Made by a program: the position numbers and the translations under genes
The notes under the pieces: model-generated
The model's input: the letters and a program-made list of their open reading frames with translations, nothing else
Databases searched by the model: none
Told to the model about the DNA's origin: nothing
Shown: piece after piece, positions 7,883-17,436 of the stretch
Layout of the letters: each line of letters begins with the position of its first letter
Numbering within the stretch: the first letter of the stretch is position 1
NCBI RefSeq assembly: GCF_902729425.1
Contig: NZ_LR746532.1
Span: forward strand, 58,270 to 98,355
DNA length: 40,086 bases
Source of the DNA: Magnetospirillum sp. SS-4
GTDB taxonomy: Bacteria; Pseudomonadota; Alphaproteobacteria; Rhodospirillales; Magnetospirillaceae
Direction: 5' to 3'

Positions 7883-9076
7883 GTGATTCATCGCCTGACC
7901 ATCGATGCCTTTACCGCCACGCCGGAAACCGCCGCCGCGCTGCGTCAGGTCCAGCAGGACCGGCAACTGGCCAAGTCGCGTCTGGCGATCCAGGCCGGCG
8001 GGCTGGCCGCCGCCATCGCCCGATACGCCGATTCGCCGACGCCGCAGGTGGTGATCGTCGAGGACGACGATTCCGCCACCATGCTGGCGCGGCTGGAGCA
8101 TCTGGCCGAGGTCTGCGTCCAGGGCACCCGGGTGATGGTGATCGGCTCGGTCAACGATATCGCGCTCTACCGTTCGTTGATGGCACAAGGAATCAGCGAA
8201 TACCTGGTGTGGCCGGTCTCGGCCCGCCAGATCGTCGATGCGCTGGACAAGCTGTTCGCCGACCCGCAGGCGGCGCCCCGCGGCCGCACCATCGCCTGCT
8301 GGGGGGCGCGGGGCGGGGTCGGCTCGTCCACCCTGGCGCAGAATCTGGCCTGGGGGCTGGCCCGCCACCTTCAGGAGACGGTGATCTACATCGATCTCGA
8401 CCTGGCGTTCGGCACCTCGGTTCTGGCCTTCAACATCGACGCCAAGCAGACCGTCATCGACGCCCTGGCCCATCCCGAGCGGCTGGACGAGGTGCTGATG
8501 GAGCGCTGCATGGTCGAATACGACGACCATCTCCAGATACTGGCGTCGCCGGGCGATTGCCGCGTCCATGCCGCCCTGTCGCTGGACAGCCTGGACCTGC
8601 TGGTCGAACTGGCGTCCCGCATGGCAGGGCTGGTGGTGCTGGACATTCCCCATCTGTGGGCCGACTGGACCGAACATCTGCTCGGCATCGCCGACGAGGT
8701 GGTGGTGACCGCCACGCCGGATTTCGCCAGCCTGCGCGATTCCAAGTCCATCCTGGACGTTCTGGCCGGCCGGCGCGGTCCGGGCAATCCCGCCCGGCTG
8801 GTGCTGAACCGGGTGGATGCGTCGCGCCGCACCCAGCTGACCGCCAAGGATTTCGAGGAGACCGTCAAGGTGGCGCCGTTTCTGGTGATTCCGTCCGAGC
8901 CGCAGGTGTTCGGCGAAGCCGCCAACAACGGCCAGATGGTGGGCGAGGCGGCAGGCTCGCACAAGATCAACCATGTGCTGAACCAACTGGTCGTCGCCCT
9001 GGCCGGCAAGTCTCCGGCCCTGCGCAAGACGGCCCGGCCGGGGCGCGGCCTGCTCGACCGGCTGCTGAAGAGGTAG
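7883..9076 (+). CDS. cpaE: Tad pilus assembly ATPase-like protein CpaE/TadZ
   Basis: A 397-residue ParA/MinD-like protein that positions the Tad machinery at the cell pole in other species. The start is GTG at 7883 with GGAG 6 bases before. Residues 1-130 look like an atypical receiver domain (VVIVEDDDSATMLARL, EYLVWPVSARQIVDAL). The ATPase domain begins with the deviant P-loop A-R-G-G-V-G-S-S at 142-149; the usual Lys is replaced, as is common in TadZ/CpaE. YIDLDLAFG and VVLDIPHLWADW are the following switch-like blocks. Confidence 0.93.
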   Translation: MIHRLTIDAFTATPETAAALRQVQQDRQLAKSRLAIQAGGLAAAIARYADSPTPQVVIVEDDDSATMLARLEHLAEVCVQGTRVMVIGSVNDIALYRSLMAQGISEYLVWPVSARQIVDALDKLFADPQAAPRGRTIACWGARGGVGSSTLAQNLAWGLARHLQETVIYIDLDLAFGTSVLAFNIDAKQTVIDALAHPERLDEVLMERCMVEYDDHLQILASPGDCRVHAALSLDSLDLLVELASRMAGLVVLDIPHLWADWTEHLLGIADEVVVTATPDFASLRDSKSILDVLAGRRGPGNPARLVLNRVDASRRTQLTAKDFEETVKVAPFLVIPSEPQVFGEAANNGQMVGEAAGSHKINHVLNQLVVALAGKSPALRKTARPGRGLLDRLLKR

Positions 9077-9081
9077 CCGCC

Positions 9082-10476
9082 ATGTTCGGCCGCCGGGCAG
9101 CCCCTCCCGCTTCCAAGCCCGCCGCCGAGCCGCCGCGCGACCGGCCGCCGTCAGCGGCCGCGCCGCCGGCCGCCGCTCCGGCGTCGCCGCGCTCCAGCGA
9201 GCTGGACCAGCGATTGTCGGACATCAAGATCGCCATCTTCAACGACCTGATCGATTCGGTCGATCCCACCGAGCTGGGAGCCCTGGAACCGGCCCAGGTG
9301 CGGGAGGAAATCTCGGACATCGTCGCCGAGATCATCAGCATGCGCAATCTGGTGCTGTCGGCGGCCGAGCAGCAGGTGGTGATCGGCGACATCTGCAATG
9401 ACGTGCTCGGCCTGGGACCGTTGGAGCCGCTGCTGGCCCGGGACGACATCGCCGACATCATGGTGAACGGCTGCGACAAGGTCTATATCGAAACGGACGG
9501 CCGCATCGAGCTGACCGACATCAAGTTCCGCGATAACGCCCAGCTCATGAACATCTGCCAGCGCATCGTCTCGGCGGTGGGGCGCAGGGTCGACGAATCC
9601 AGTCCGATCTGCGACGCCCGTCTGGCCGACGGGTCGCGCGTCAACGTCATCGTGCCGCCGCTGGCCATCGACGGGCCGACGCTGACCATCCGCAAGTTCA
9701 AGCGCGAGAAGCTGACGCTCGACAAGCTGGTGGAGTTCGGTTCCCTGACCCAGCCGGCGGCGCGGGTCCTGCAAATCGCCTCGGCGGTCCGCTGCAACAT
9801 CCTGGTCTCGGGCGGCACCGGTTCGGGCAAGACCACCTTGCTCAACTGCCTGACCCGCTATATCGACACCGCCGAGCGCATCGTCACCTGCGAGGACGCC
9901 GCCGAGCTGCAATTGCAGCAGCCGCACACGGTGCGGCTGGAGACCCGGCCGCCCAACCTGGAGGGAATCGGCGCCGTGACCATGCGTGATCTGGTCAAGA
10001 ACTGCCTGCGCATGCGGCCCGAGCGCATCATCGTCGGCGAGGTGCGCGGGCCGGAGGCCTTCGACCTGCTCCAGGCCATGAACACCGGCCATGACGGCTC
10101 GATGGGGACCATCCACGCCAACACTCCCAGGGACGCGCTGTCCAGGGTCGAGAACATGGTGGCCATGGGCGGCTACAACCTGCCGGCCAAGGCGGTGCGC
10201 GAACAGATCGCCTCGGCGGTCAACCTGATCGTCCAGGCGTCGCGCCTGCGCGACGGCTCGCGCAAGATCACCCACATCACCGAGGTGATCGGCATGGAGG
10301 GCGACGTCATCACCCTCCAGGACCTGTTCGTGTTCGAATTCATGGGCGAGGATTCGCGCGGCCGCGTCATCGGCCGCCACCGCCCCACCGGATTGCGTCC
10401 CGCCTTCTGGGACCGCGCCCGCTATTACGGCCTGGACGGCGATCTGGCCGAAGCCCTGAGCGAAAGCCATGCTTGA
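9082..10476 (+). CDS. cpaF: Tad pilus secretion ATPase CpaF/TadA
   Basis: A 464-residue hexameric ATPase that drives pilus extension, and possibly retraction, in the cytosol. A Pro/Ala-rich tail (residues 5-35) precedes the N-terminal domain. The Walker A motif G-G-T-G-S-G-K-T-T starts at residue 244 (Lys250), Walker B lies in [12 protein letters not shown] (about 314-325), and the conserved His-box [14 protein letters not shown] follows. All catalytic motifs are intact. The start at 9082 lies 5 bases after the cpaE stop; the stop overlaps tadB by 8 bases. Confidence 0.95.
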   Translation: MFGRRAAPPASKPAAEPPRDRPPSAAAPPAAAPASPRSSELDQRLSDIKIAIFNDLIDSVDPTELGALEPAQVREEISDIVAEIISMRNLVLSAAEQQVVIGDICNDVLGLGPLEPLLARDDIADIMVNGCDKVYIETDGRIELTDIKFRDNAQLMNICQRIVSAVGRRVDESSPICDARLADGSRVNVIVPPLAIDGPTLTIRKFKREKLTLDKLVEFGSLTQPAARVLQIASAVRCNILVSGGTGSGKTTLLNCLTRYIDTAERIVTCEDAAELQLQQPHTVRLETRPPNLEGIGAVTMRDLVKNCLRMRPERIIVGEVRGPEAFDLLQAMNTGHDGSMGTIHANTPRDALSRVENMVAMGGYNLPAKAVREQIASAVNLIVQASRLRDGSRKITHITEVIGMEGDVITLQDLFVFEFMGEDSRGRVIGRHRPTGLRPAFWDRARYYGLDGDLAEALSESHA

Positions 10477-11458
10477 GCTGCTCGCCCGCCTGCCCGCCGA
10501 GATCGCCGCCATCGTCACGGTGCTGCTGGCGGCGCTGGGGGTTCTGGGCTGGTCCATGTACACCCTGATTCACGGCAGCCGCGCCCGCATCCGCCGCCGC
10601 CTCGCCGCCATTGCCGGCGGCGCTTCGCATCCCCGCCGCCAGGCTCGCCTGCCCAAGCGCAAATCGGTGCAGGCCCGCCTCAAGCAGGCCGAGGGGACGC
10701 GGACCCGTCGGCGCGGCTATCGCCTGCGCGAACAGCTGATGCAGGCCGGGCTCCATGTCGAGGTCTGGCACTACCTCGCCGCCTGCGCCGTGCTGGCGCT
10801 GCTGACTTTCGGCGTGGCGCTGCTGATGGCGTTGACGCCGCCGTGGGCGCTGGTCGCCGCCGTCGTCGCCGGGGTCGGCCTGCCCAAGCTGACCGTTGCC
10901 CTGATGGCCAGGCGCCGCGTCGGCAGGTTCACCGCCCAGTTCGCCGACGCCATCGACGTGGTGGTCAGGGGCATCCGTTCCGGCCTGCCGCTGGGCGAAT
11001 GCATCAACATCATCGGGCGCGAGATGCCCGATCCCATCGGCACCGAGTTCCGCCTGATCACCGAGGGCCAGAAACTGGGGCTCAATCTCCAGGAGGTGCT
11101 GGCCCGCGCCGTCGACCGCATGCCGATTCCGGAACTGCGCTATTTCTCCATCGTCATCGCCATCCAGCAGCAGACCGGCGGCAATCTGGCCGACACCCTG
11201 GTCAAGCTGACCGACGTGCTGCGGGCCAGGAAGCGCATGCGCGAGAAGGTGCAGGCCTTCGCCAGCGAGGCCCGCGCCTCGGCCTATATCATCGGCTCGC
11301 TGCCCATCATCGTCATCCTGGCCCTGGCGGTGCTGTCGCCCCAGTACATCGGCATCCTGTTCACCACCGAGACCGGCCATGTCCTGCTGTTCGCCGGCGC
11401 TGTCACCGAGATCGTCGGGCTGCTGGTGATGCGCAAGATGATCAATTTCGACATGTGA
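10469..11458 (+). CDS. tadB: Tad inner-membrane platform protein TadB (T2SSF family)
   Basis: A 329-residue inner-membrane protein. It has an N-terminal hydrophobic segment (about 11-31), a basic cytosolic stretch, two hydrophobic segments around 105-145, a cytosolic T2SSF domain (about 150-280, with FADAIDVVVRGIRSGLPLGECI) and C-terminal membrane segments. TadB and TadC form the platform that couples the CpaF ATPase to Flp assembly. Translation is coupled to cpaF by the 8-base overlap. Confidence 0.93.
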   Translation: MLELLARLPAEIAAIVTVLLAALGVLGWSMYTLIHGSRARIRRRLAAIAGGASHPRRQARLPKRKSVQARLKQAEGTRTRRRGYRLREQLMQAGLHVEVWHYLAACAVLALLTFGVALLMALTPPWALVAAVVAGVGLPKLTVALMARRRVGRFTAQFADAIDVVVRGIRSGLPLGECINIIGREMPDPIGTEFRLITEGQKLGLNLQEVLARAVDRMPIPELRYFSIVIAIQQQTGGNLADTLVKLTDVLRARKRMREKVQAFASEARASAYIIGSLPIIVILALAVLSPQYIGILFTTETGHVLLFAGAVTEIVGLLVMRKMINFDM

Positions 11459-11477
11459 GGAAGGGAGGACGAGAGAC

Positions 11478-12434
11478 ATGAGCTTCGACCTGCCCAACCT
11501 GATCATGCTGGTGGCGGCGGTGGCCGCCTTCGCCTCGGTGCTGGCGCTGGCGCTGCCGCTGATGGCGCGCGACCGTCTCGCCAGCCGGCTGCGGGCGGTG
11601 GCGGCGCGGCGGCAGGAACTGTCGGCGCAGCAGCGGGCGGCCCTGCAATCGGGCGGCCGTCGCAAGATCCAGCCGCGCCGCCGCCTCGCCCTGATGCGGG
11701 CCGTGGTCGACCGCCTGAAATTGCAGGACCTGCTGGAGGCGCGGGAACTCAAATCACGGCTGGCCCAGGCCGGCTGGCGGGGGCAGGCGGCGCCGCTGAC
11801 CTACATCTTCTCGCGGGTGGCGCTGCCGGTGGTGCTGCTGGCGGCCGGGCTGGTCTACGCCACCACCGTGTTCGCCCATCTGCCGCTGATGAACCGGGCG
11901 CTGATCCTGATCGGCGCCATGGGGGTGGGCACCTATCTGCCGGTCATCTGGCTGACCAATGCCATTCAGAAACGGCAGTTCGCCATCGGACGCGCCTTTC
12001 CCGACGCCCTGGACCTGATGGTGATCTGCGTCGATGCCGGCCTGTCGGTGGAATCGGCGCTGGGCCGCGTTGTCGACGAAATGGGCGAGAACGCCCCGGA
12101 ACTGGCCGAGGAATTCGGCCTGACCGCCGCCGAGCTGGCCTTCATCGGCGACCGCCGCCATGCCTGGGAGAACTTCGCGTCGCGCACCGGCTTGCCTCAG
12201 GTGAAGTCGCTGACCACCACCTTGCTGCAATCGGAGAAATACGGCACCCCGGTCAGTCAGGCACTGAAGGTGCTGGCCCAGGAGAACCGCGACACCCGCA
12301 TGTCCGACGCCGAAAAGAAGGCGGCGGCGCTGCCGGCCAAACTGACGGTGCCGATGATCGTGTTCTTCCTGCCGGTGCTGTTCGTGGTCATCGCCGGCCC
12401 CGCCGCCATCCAGGTTTCGGGCATCATGAAGTGA
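11478..12434 (+). CDS. tadC: Tad inner-membrane platform protein TadC (T2SSF family)
   Basis: A 318-residue partner of TadB. It has an N-terminal transmembrane helix (about 7-27), a basic linker, two hydrophobic segments near 110-160, the T2SSF domain (FPDALDLMVICVDAGLSVESALGRVVDEM, about 172-290) and a C-terminal transmembrane helix. GGAAGGGAGG lies upstream of the ATG. It is the last Tad gene here: the pseudopilins tadE/tadF, tadG and the TPR lipoprotein tadD do not follow and must lie elsewhere or be missing. Confidence 0.93.
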   Translation: MSFDLPNLIMLVAAVAAFASVLALALPLMARDRLASRLRAVAARRQELSAQQRAALQSGGRRKIQPRRRLALMRAVVDRLKLQDLLEARELKSRLAQAGWRGQAAPLTYIFSRVALPVVLLAAGLVYATTVFAHLPLMNRALILIGAMGVGTYLPVIWLTNAIQKRQFAIGRAFPDALDLMVICVDAGLSVESALGRVVDEMGENAPELAEEFGLTAAELAFIGDRRHAWENFASRTGLPQVKSLTTTLLQSEKYGTPVSQALKVLAQENRDTRMSDAEKKAAALPAKLTVPMIVFFLPVLFVVIAGPAAIQVSGIMK

Positions 12435-12522
12435 TTCCAGCATCGCTGTTTTTGCGCGCATCCCTGGCGTGCGCCCCTCGCCTCTTGCATGCCCCGCCAT
12501 ATGGCTTCATGCTGAACGGACA

Positions 12523-15006
12523 ATGAAGGTTCCGTCGGGAGGGAATGTGTCCGAAAGTACCGTTGCGGACCTCCGCCGGAAGGTTGAACGCCTTTCCAAT
12601 CGCGTAGGCGAGCTGTCGCTTTATCAATCCGTTGTCGATCATGCCTTCGAAGGCATGTTCGCCACCGACGCCGACAACCGCATCATCGTCGTCAATCCGG
12701 CCTTCACCGCCATTACCGGCTTCGATGCCGCCGAAGCCATCGGCCAGACGCCGAAACTTCTGAGTTCGGGCTTGCAGGACCGGGCCTTCTACGAGGAGTT
12801 GTGGACGACCCTCGGCCAGGCCGGCCGCTGGCAGGGCGAACTGATCGACCGCCACAAGAACGGCCACCTGATCCGCATCTGCCTGACCATCACCACCGAA
12901 CGCGATCCGTCGGGCGACGTGCTGCACCACATCGCCGTGTTCCGCGACGTCACCGAGGCCCGCGACACCGCCGAACAGCTATGGCGGCGCGACAATTACG
13001 ACCCCCTTACCGACCTTCCCAACCGCAATCTGTTCCTGGACCGGCTGTTGCAGGCCCTGGTGATCGCCGGACGCGAGGATTCGCGCGTGGCGCTGCTGTT
13101 CATCGGCCTGGACGGGTTCAAGAACATCAACGATTCCCTGGGGCACTGGATCGGCGACAAGGTGTTGCAGGAAGCGGCGCGGCGTTTCCAGGCCAGCCTG
13201 CCCAAGGGCGACACGGTGGCGCGCTTCGGCGGCGACGAGTTCACCGTGGTGTTGCAGGGCATCCACGACACCGACACGGTGGAAAGCATCAATCGCACCA
13301 TCTTGGAGGCGTTGCAGGAGCCCTTCATCATCGAGCAGCATCAGGTGCTGATCTCGTGCTCCATCGGCATCTGCCTGTGGCCGGGCGACGGCGACGACGT
13401 CGAGGCGCTGATGCGCAACGCCACCGCCGCCCTGGCCCAGTCCAAGCAGGCCGGCCGCAACACCTTCCGCTTCTTCACCCCGGCCATGGACGCCCGCGCC
13501 CAGGCCCGCTCGCGTCTGGCCGACGAACTGGCCGGAGCCCTGTCCCAGGGCGAGTTCCATCTGGTGTTCCAGCCGCTGATCGACGTCAAGACCGGCAAGG
13601 TGGTGGCGGCCGAGACCCTGCTGCGCTGGCACAACCGCTATCTCGGCGTGGTCAGCCCCGAACAGTTCATTCCCCTGGCCGAGGAACTGGGCCTGATCCG
13701 CCCCATCGGCGAATGGCTGCTGACCGCCGCCTGCCGCGAGGCGCTTGCCTGGCAGAACATGGGCCTGGGCGACATCGGCGTCGCCGTCAACATTTCGCCC
13801 CGCCAGTTCCAGCAGGGCGACATCATCACCATCATCGAGCGGGCGCTGCACGACACCGGCCTGTCGCCAAAACTGCTGACCGTCGAGATCACCGAAGGGC
13901 TGCTGCTGGCCAACAGCGAGGAGATCATCGCCAAGCTGGATCATATCCGCGGCCTGGGCGTCACCTTGTCGGTGGATGATTTCGGCACCGGCTATTCGTC
14001 GCTGTCCTACCTCAAGACCCTGCCGGTGGATGTGCTGAAGATCGACCGTTCGTTCATCGCCGACATGCTGGACAACCTCAACGACGCCACCTTGGTCGAC
14101 GCCATCATCGCCCTGGGCCACTCCATGCGCCTCGAAGTGGTGGCCGAGGGCGTCGAGACCGAGGAGCAGATGGCCTATCTGAGCAGCCACGGCTGCGACA
14201 CGGTGCAGGGCTATCTGTTCAGCCCGCCGCTCAGCCCCGGCCGTTTCCGCGATTTCGTTGTCGCCCGCGCCCGCTCCGCGCCTGCCGCGTCGTCGCCCGA
14301 GGGACTGGCGCCCAGCAGCGTCCGGGTGCTGTTCGCCGACGACAACGAACTGATCCGCCTGGTGTTCCGCGACTTTCTGGAGGGAACCGGCTGCGAGATC
14401 GAGGAGGCCCGCAACGGCGCCGAGGCGGTGGCCAAGGCGGCCGGCGTGGCCCTGCCCTACAATCTGATCGTTCTCGACCTCGCCATGCCCGAGATGGATG
14501 GATTCCAGGCGGCCCGCACCATTCGCGGCGACGAGGCCGCCCGTGGACGGCCGCGCACGCCCATCCTGGCGCTGACCACCGGCGACGGCGAATCCGAACG
14601 CCGGCTGGCGGCCGAGGCCGGCTTCGACCGTTTCCTGGCCAAGCCGGTCTCGCGGGTGGACCTGCTTCAGGCCATGGCCGAGATGCTGCCCCCGGAACAG
14701 ACCAACGCCGCCCCCAGGGCGGAAACCCTGGCCGGCCACAATATTCCCGCCGGGCTGGAACACCTGCTGCCGGCCTTTCTGGCCGAGATGGACAAGGACC
14801 AGCAAACGTTGCGCCGGCTGGCCGAGGACATGGACCGCGCCGCCCTGGCCGAATTCGCCCACGCCATGCGCGGCAAATGCGGCATGTTCGGCGAGGAAGT
14901 GCTGTTCGAGCTGCTGGGATGCCTGGAGAATCTAGCCCCCAAGGGTTGCCGCCAGGACATTACAGCCCTGACGGCAAAGGTCGTTGAACGGATCGGGCGG
15001 CTGTAG
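12523..15006 (+). CDS. PAS-GGDEF-EAL-REC-Hpt signalling protein
   Basis: An 827-residue soluble multidomain regulator of cyclic di-GMP. In order: short N-terminal helix, PAS domain (about 40-150, FEGMFATDADNRIIVVNPAF), GGDEF domain with intact GGDEF at 236-240, EAL domain, receiver domain with phospho-acceptor Asp652 (VLDLAMPEMDG), and Hpt domain with His780 (AHAMRGKCGMFG). The EAL signature reads E364-T-L, while the downstream DDFGTGYSSLSYL and KIDRSFI blocks are intact. The allosteric I-site RxxD before GGDEF is not present (P-K-G-D). An attached receiver and Hpt suggest input from a phosphorelay. Starts at 12523 (ATG) and 12547 (GTG, with GGGAGGG 3 bases before it) are both possible. It lies 88 bases after tadC on the same strand. 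Confidence 0.9.
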   Translation: MKVPSGGNVSESTVADLRRKVERLSNRVGELSLYQSVVDHAFEGMFATDADNRIIVVNPAFTAITGFDAAEAIGQTPKLLSSGLQDRAFYEELWTTLGQAGRWQGELIDRHKNGHLIRICLTITTERDPSGDVLHHIAVFRDVTEARDTAEQLWRRDNYDPLTDLPNRNLFLDRLLQALVIAGREDSRVALLFIGLDGFKNINDSLGHWIGDKVLQEAARRFQASLPKGDTVARFGGDEFTVVLQGIHDTDTVESINRTILEALQEPFIIEQHQVLISCSIGICLWPGDGDDVEALMRNATAALAQSKQAGRNTFRFFTPAMDARAQARSRLADELAGALSQGEFHLVFQPLIDVKTGKVVAAETLLRWHNRYLGVVSPEQFIPLAEELGLIRPIGEWLLTAACREALAWQNMGLGDIGVAVNISPRQFQQGDIITIIERALHDTGLSPKLLTVEITEGLLLANSEEIIAKLDHIRGLGVTLSVDDFGTGYSSLSYLKTLPVDVLKIDRSFIADMLDNLNDATLVDAIIALGHSMRLEVVAEGVETEEQMAYLSSHGCDTVQGYLFSPPLSPGRFRDFVVARARSAPAASSPEGLAPSSVRVLFADDNELIRLVFRDFLEGTGCEIEEARNGAEAVAKAAGVALPYNLIVLDLAMPEMDGFQAARTIRGDEAARGRPRTPILALTTGDGESERRLAAEAGFDRFLAKPVSRVDLLQAMAEMLPPEQTNAAPRAETLAGHNIPAGLEHLLPAFLAEMDKDQQTLRRLAEDMDRAALAEFAHAMRGKCGMFGEEVLFELLGCLENLAPKGCRQDITALTAKVVERIGRL

Positions 15007-15011
15007 CACCA

Positions 15012-15037
15012 TATCCGAAAAGTATTGGAATCGGATA
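15012..15037. promoter_or_regulatory. Inverted repeat upstream of the Rrf2 gene, candidate operator
   Basis: TATCCGA (15012-15018) and TCGGATA (15031-15037) are perfect complements separated by 12 bases, ending 5 bases before the Rrf2-family start codon. A dyad of this size just before an Rrf2 gene is a natural candidate for autoregulation. It is only an inference from position and symmetry. Confidence 0.45.
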
Positions 15038-15042
15038 GGCCG

Positions 15043-15429
15043 ATGAAGATCACCCAATTCACCGATTACTCGTTCCGGCTGCTGCTGTTCCTGTCGCACA
15101 CGCGCGACCGGGTCGTCACCGTGCGCGAGGTCGCCGCCTATTACGACATTTCGGCCGAGCATCTGAAGAAGATCGTCCGCTCCCTGTCGGAAGCTGGGCA
15201 CATCCAGACTGTGCGCGGCAAGCACGGCGGCTTGCGGCTGAGGCGCGAACCCCACGAGATCAATCTGGGCCGCCTGCTGCGCGAACAGGAGAATCTGACC
15301 CTGCTGCCCTGTCACGAGCCCTGCGACACCTGTCCGGTGGAAAACTGCAAGCTGCGCGGCCTGGTGGACGAGGCGCTGACGTCGTTTCTTCGCCACTTCG
15401 ACGACAAGACCCTGGCCGATGTGATCTAG
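15043..15429 (+). CDS. Rrf2-family Fe-S transcriptional regulator, NsrR-like
   Basis: A 128-residue DNA-binding protein. The N-terminal winged helix opens MKITQFTDYSFRLLLFL, the hallmark start of NsrR-type members, and has the wing GKHGGLRL. Four cysteines (90, 94, 97, 102) lie in the dimerisation region; Cys90, Cys97 and Cys102 line up roughly with the three cluster-binding cysteines of E. coli NsrR (91, 96, 102). NsrR proteins bind an Fe-S cluster and lose DNA binding on contact with nitric oxide. No NO-detoxification gene is adjacent, so the target is unknown. IscR and other Rrf2 proteins are less likely given the N-terminus. Confidence 0.85.
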   Translation: MKITQFTDYSFRLLLFLSHTRDRVVTVREVAAYYDISAEHLKKIVRSLSEAGHIQTVRGKHGGLRLRREPHEINLGRLLREQENLTLLPCHEPCDTCPVENCKLRGLVDEALTSFLRHFDDKTLADVI

Positions 15430-15507
15430 CCTGAAGGCACAGACACCCATCAGCCGACTCGGCCTGACCGGTGACAACGTCATGCGACTCCACATAATTT
15501 CGGTTAA

Positions 15508-15551
15508 ACAGGTTGTGCACTACTCCCATCATCTGATGCACAATAACCTGT
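15508..15551. repeat. Imperfect inverted repeat between convergent genes
   Basis: ACAGGTTGTGCA (15508-15519) matches the reverse complement of 15537-15551 (TGCACAATAACCTGT) except for a 2-base bulge. It sits between the Rrf2 gene and the convergent SGNH gene. A bidirectional terminator is plausible although no T-run is present. Confidence 0.4.
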
Positions 15552-15585
15552 GGAACCGCCCCCACCAGATATCAGAACTATAAAT

Positions 15586-17424
15586 TTAAGCTAGGACCAC
15601 ACCAGGGATGCGGGCAAAGGTAAAGTCAGGCTGCCGGCCTTTGAATCCGCATTCGATCCGCTCTGGGCCGGAGGATGACTGGCGTTGGTTGGCAATAGTG
15701 ATCCCGATCAGCGCCACGCCGCGTTGGGCGAGGAGGTCTCGTCCCGGCAGATGGTCGATCAGGCGAAGCTCCACATCGCCCGAGACCAGCAGCGGTAGGG
15801 TGAAGCTGTAGACCTCCTTCGGTTTGCTCAATGCCACATTCTGGGCCTGACGCAGGAACTGTCGCGCCGGAACCCGGTACCGCAGCCCCACTTCCAACTG
15901 GATCTCGTAAACGATGGCGTGGCCCGGATTGGCGATGTCCAGGGTGACGTCTATCAGGGTAGAGAGGGGTGAATAGGCCCCGTCCCAGTCGCGTTCCAGC
16001 CCCCGTATCAAGGTGGTCTGGCGGTGGAGTAGGGCAAGGGCGGTGCCAATGCGACGCCGCGCGGCCTCGGTCAGATCGGCGGGGCAGCCGTCCTCATCCA
16101 GCCGCCGGATATGCTCCAACTGACGTTCCAGCCGCAGGATAAATCCGTGGAGACGGGAAAACAGTGGTGCAATGGCATGGCGAAGATGTTCCAACTCGCC
16201 TCCCACCCGCTGGGCGATGCAGCCGGTATCGGCCAGACCGGGTGGGAAAAATACTCCCTTCTGGATTGCGCCAAGCAGAGCCTTCGCTTCAGCCAGGTCG
16301 GCGCTTAGAACTGCGCCATCCCCTTCGATCCGCTCAGCAGTCAGGGCTCCGGCCAATACGAAAGCGGAAAGCTCGGCCAGTAAGGGCGACGCACCCCGCG
16401 ACAATTCAGCCGCCAGGGTCATCTCCTCGGAATTGTGGATCAGATAGTCCAATATCTCCGCTTGTTCCAGAAGCTTGTCCTCGGCGGCAAGCACCGGTGG
16501 CAGCCGCAGGGGCTGGGTCAGCATATGGGTCCAGGCACTGGCGCGGCTCCGCAGGGCGGCGCGGGCGGATTCGTGGTTGGCGTCCAGGGATTTGAGCGCA
16601 TCCAGCGGCACGGCACGCCGCAGACCACCCTCTTTGGCATCCAGGGCTTCTTGCCCCCAGTTCAAGGCGGCGTTGATATCGTATCCTGCGGAGATCATGG
16701 AATCGGTGGCGTCGATGATCTTCTGGGGGAGCGCTAACATATCCGAGGCCGCCATGGGGGCGGAGAACCATTTCGCCTGCCGGATGGTATCGCAAATAAG
16801 GCGGGCAGCGGCTTCATGCACCCGCGAGGATGGGTGGCCATCCGATGGACTGAGGATCAGATCATTGGTGGGCAGATTTCCGAATTCGGCCCGAAATGCA
16901 GAAGCAGTGTTGACGAAAGCGAAGCGCCGCCCGCCCAGCAATCGGTCGATGGCTGCAATCTGCTGGGCGGGCAGCGGCCGGATTTCGTAGTAGAACACCA
17001 AGATGGGAATGCCGGTTCTGTCGATGAAGGCATCCATCCGGTCCAGCAGTCCTCCCAGTTGGCTGTGCCCTTCCCACCAAAGGTGATCGTCTCCGCTGCT
17101 CTCATAAGTACGGCCCCACCATTCCATAAATCTGAGGTCGTTATTGCAAACAGAGAACACCAATGCGTCACAGGCGTCGCTTTGCCAGCGCCCCTCCAGC
17201 AAGGCCCAGCTATTCCAGATATTGGCACTTTCGATGCCGTGATTGACTGTTTCGAACAGCAGGGAGGGAAATGCGGCGTTCAACTGGCGCCCAAGATGGG
17301 CGGGAAAAGCCAGGTCATAGGGGATGCCAGCCCCATGGGTCATGGAATCGCCGATGCAGTCCACCCGCAACACGCCTTCCACCCGTTCGGGCCGAAAATG
17401 GTAATCCCTCCTGCCTATGGCCAT
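15586..17424 (-). CDS. SGNH/GDSL hydrolase with helical and beta-rich C-terminal extension
   Basis: A 612-residue protein without a signal peptide. Residues 1-220 are an SGNH hydrolase: block I G-D-S-M-T-H-G gives nucleophile Ser27, block II Gly63 (VNHGIES), block III Asn94/Asn95 (SVCNND), and block V D195-G-H197-P. The enzyme should cleave an ester, for example an acyl or carbamoyl group on a sugar. Residues about 220-480 are mostly helical and contain long charged helices. Residues about 490-612 look beta-rich and could bind a carbohydrate or partner. This extension is much longer than in typical 200-residue SGNH enzymes, and I do not recognise it. It is the last gene of the carbamoyltransferase operon, 12 bases after the 61-residue gene. 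Confidence 0.78.
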   Translation of the reverse strand: MAIGRRDYHFRPERVEGVLRVDCIGDSMTHGAGIPYDLAFPAHLGRQLNAAFPSLLFETVNHGIESANIWNSWALLEGRWQSDACDALVFSVCNNDLRFMEWWGRTYESSGDDHLWWEGHSQLGGLLDRMDAFIDRTGIPILVFYYEIRPLPAQQIAAIDRLLGGRRFAFVNTASAFRAEFGNLPTNDLILSPSDGHPSSRVHEAAARLICDTIRQAKWFSAPMAASDMLALPQKIIDATDSMISAGYDINAALNWGQEALDAKEGGLRRAVPLDALKSLDANHESARAALRSRASAWTHMLTQPLRLPPVLAAEDKLLEQAEILDYLIHNSEEMTLAAELSRGASPLLAELSAFVLAGALTAERIEGDGAVLSADLAEAKALLGAIQKGVFFPPGLADTGCIAQRVGGELEHLRHAIAPLFSRLHGFILRLERQLEHIRRLDEDGCPADLTEAARRRIGTALALLHRQTTLIRGLERDWDGAYSPLSTLIDVTLDIANPGHAIVYEIQLEVGLRYRVPARQFLRQAQNVALSKPKEVYSFTLPLLVSGDVELRLIDHLPGRDLLAQRGVALIGITIANQRQSSSGPERIECGFKGRQPDFTFARIPGVVLA

Positions 17425-17436
17425 GGCGGCTGATCT

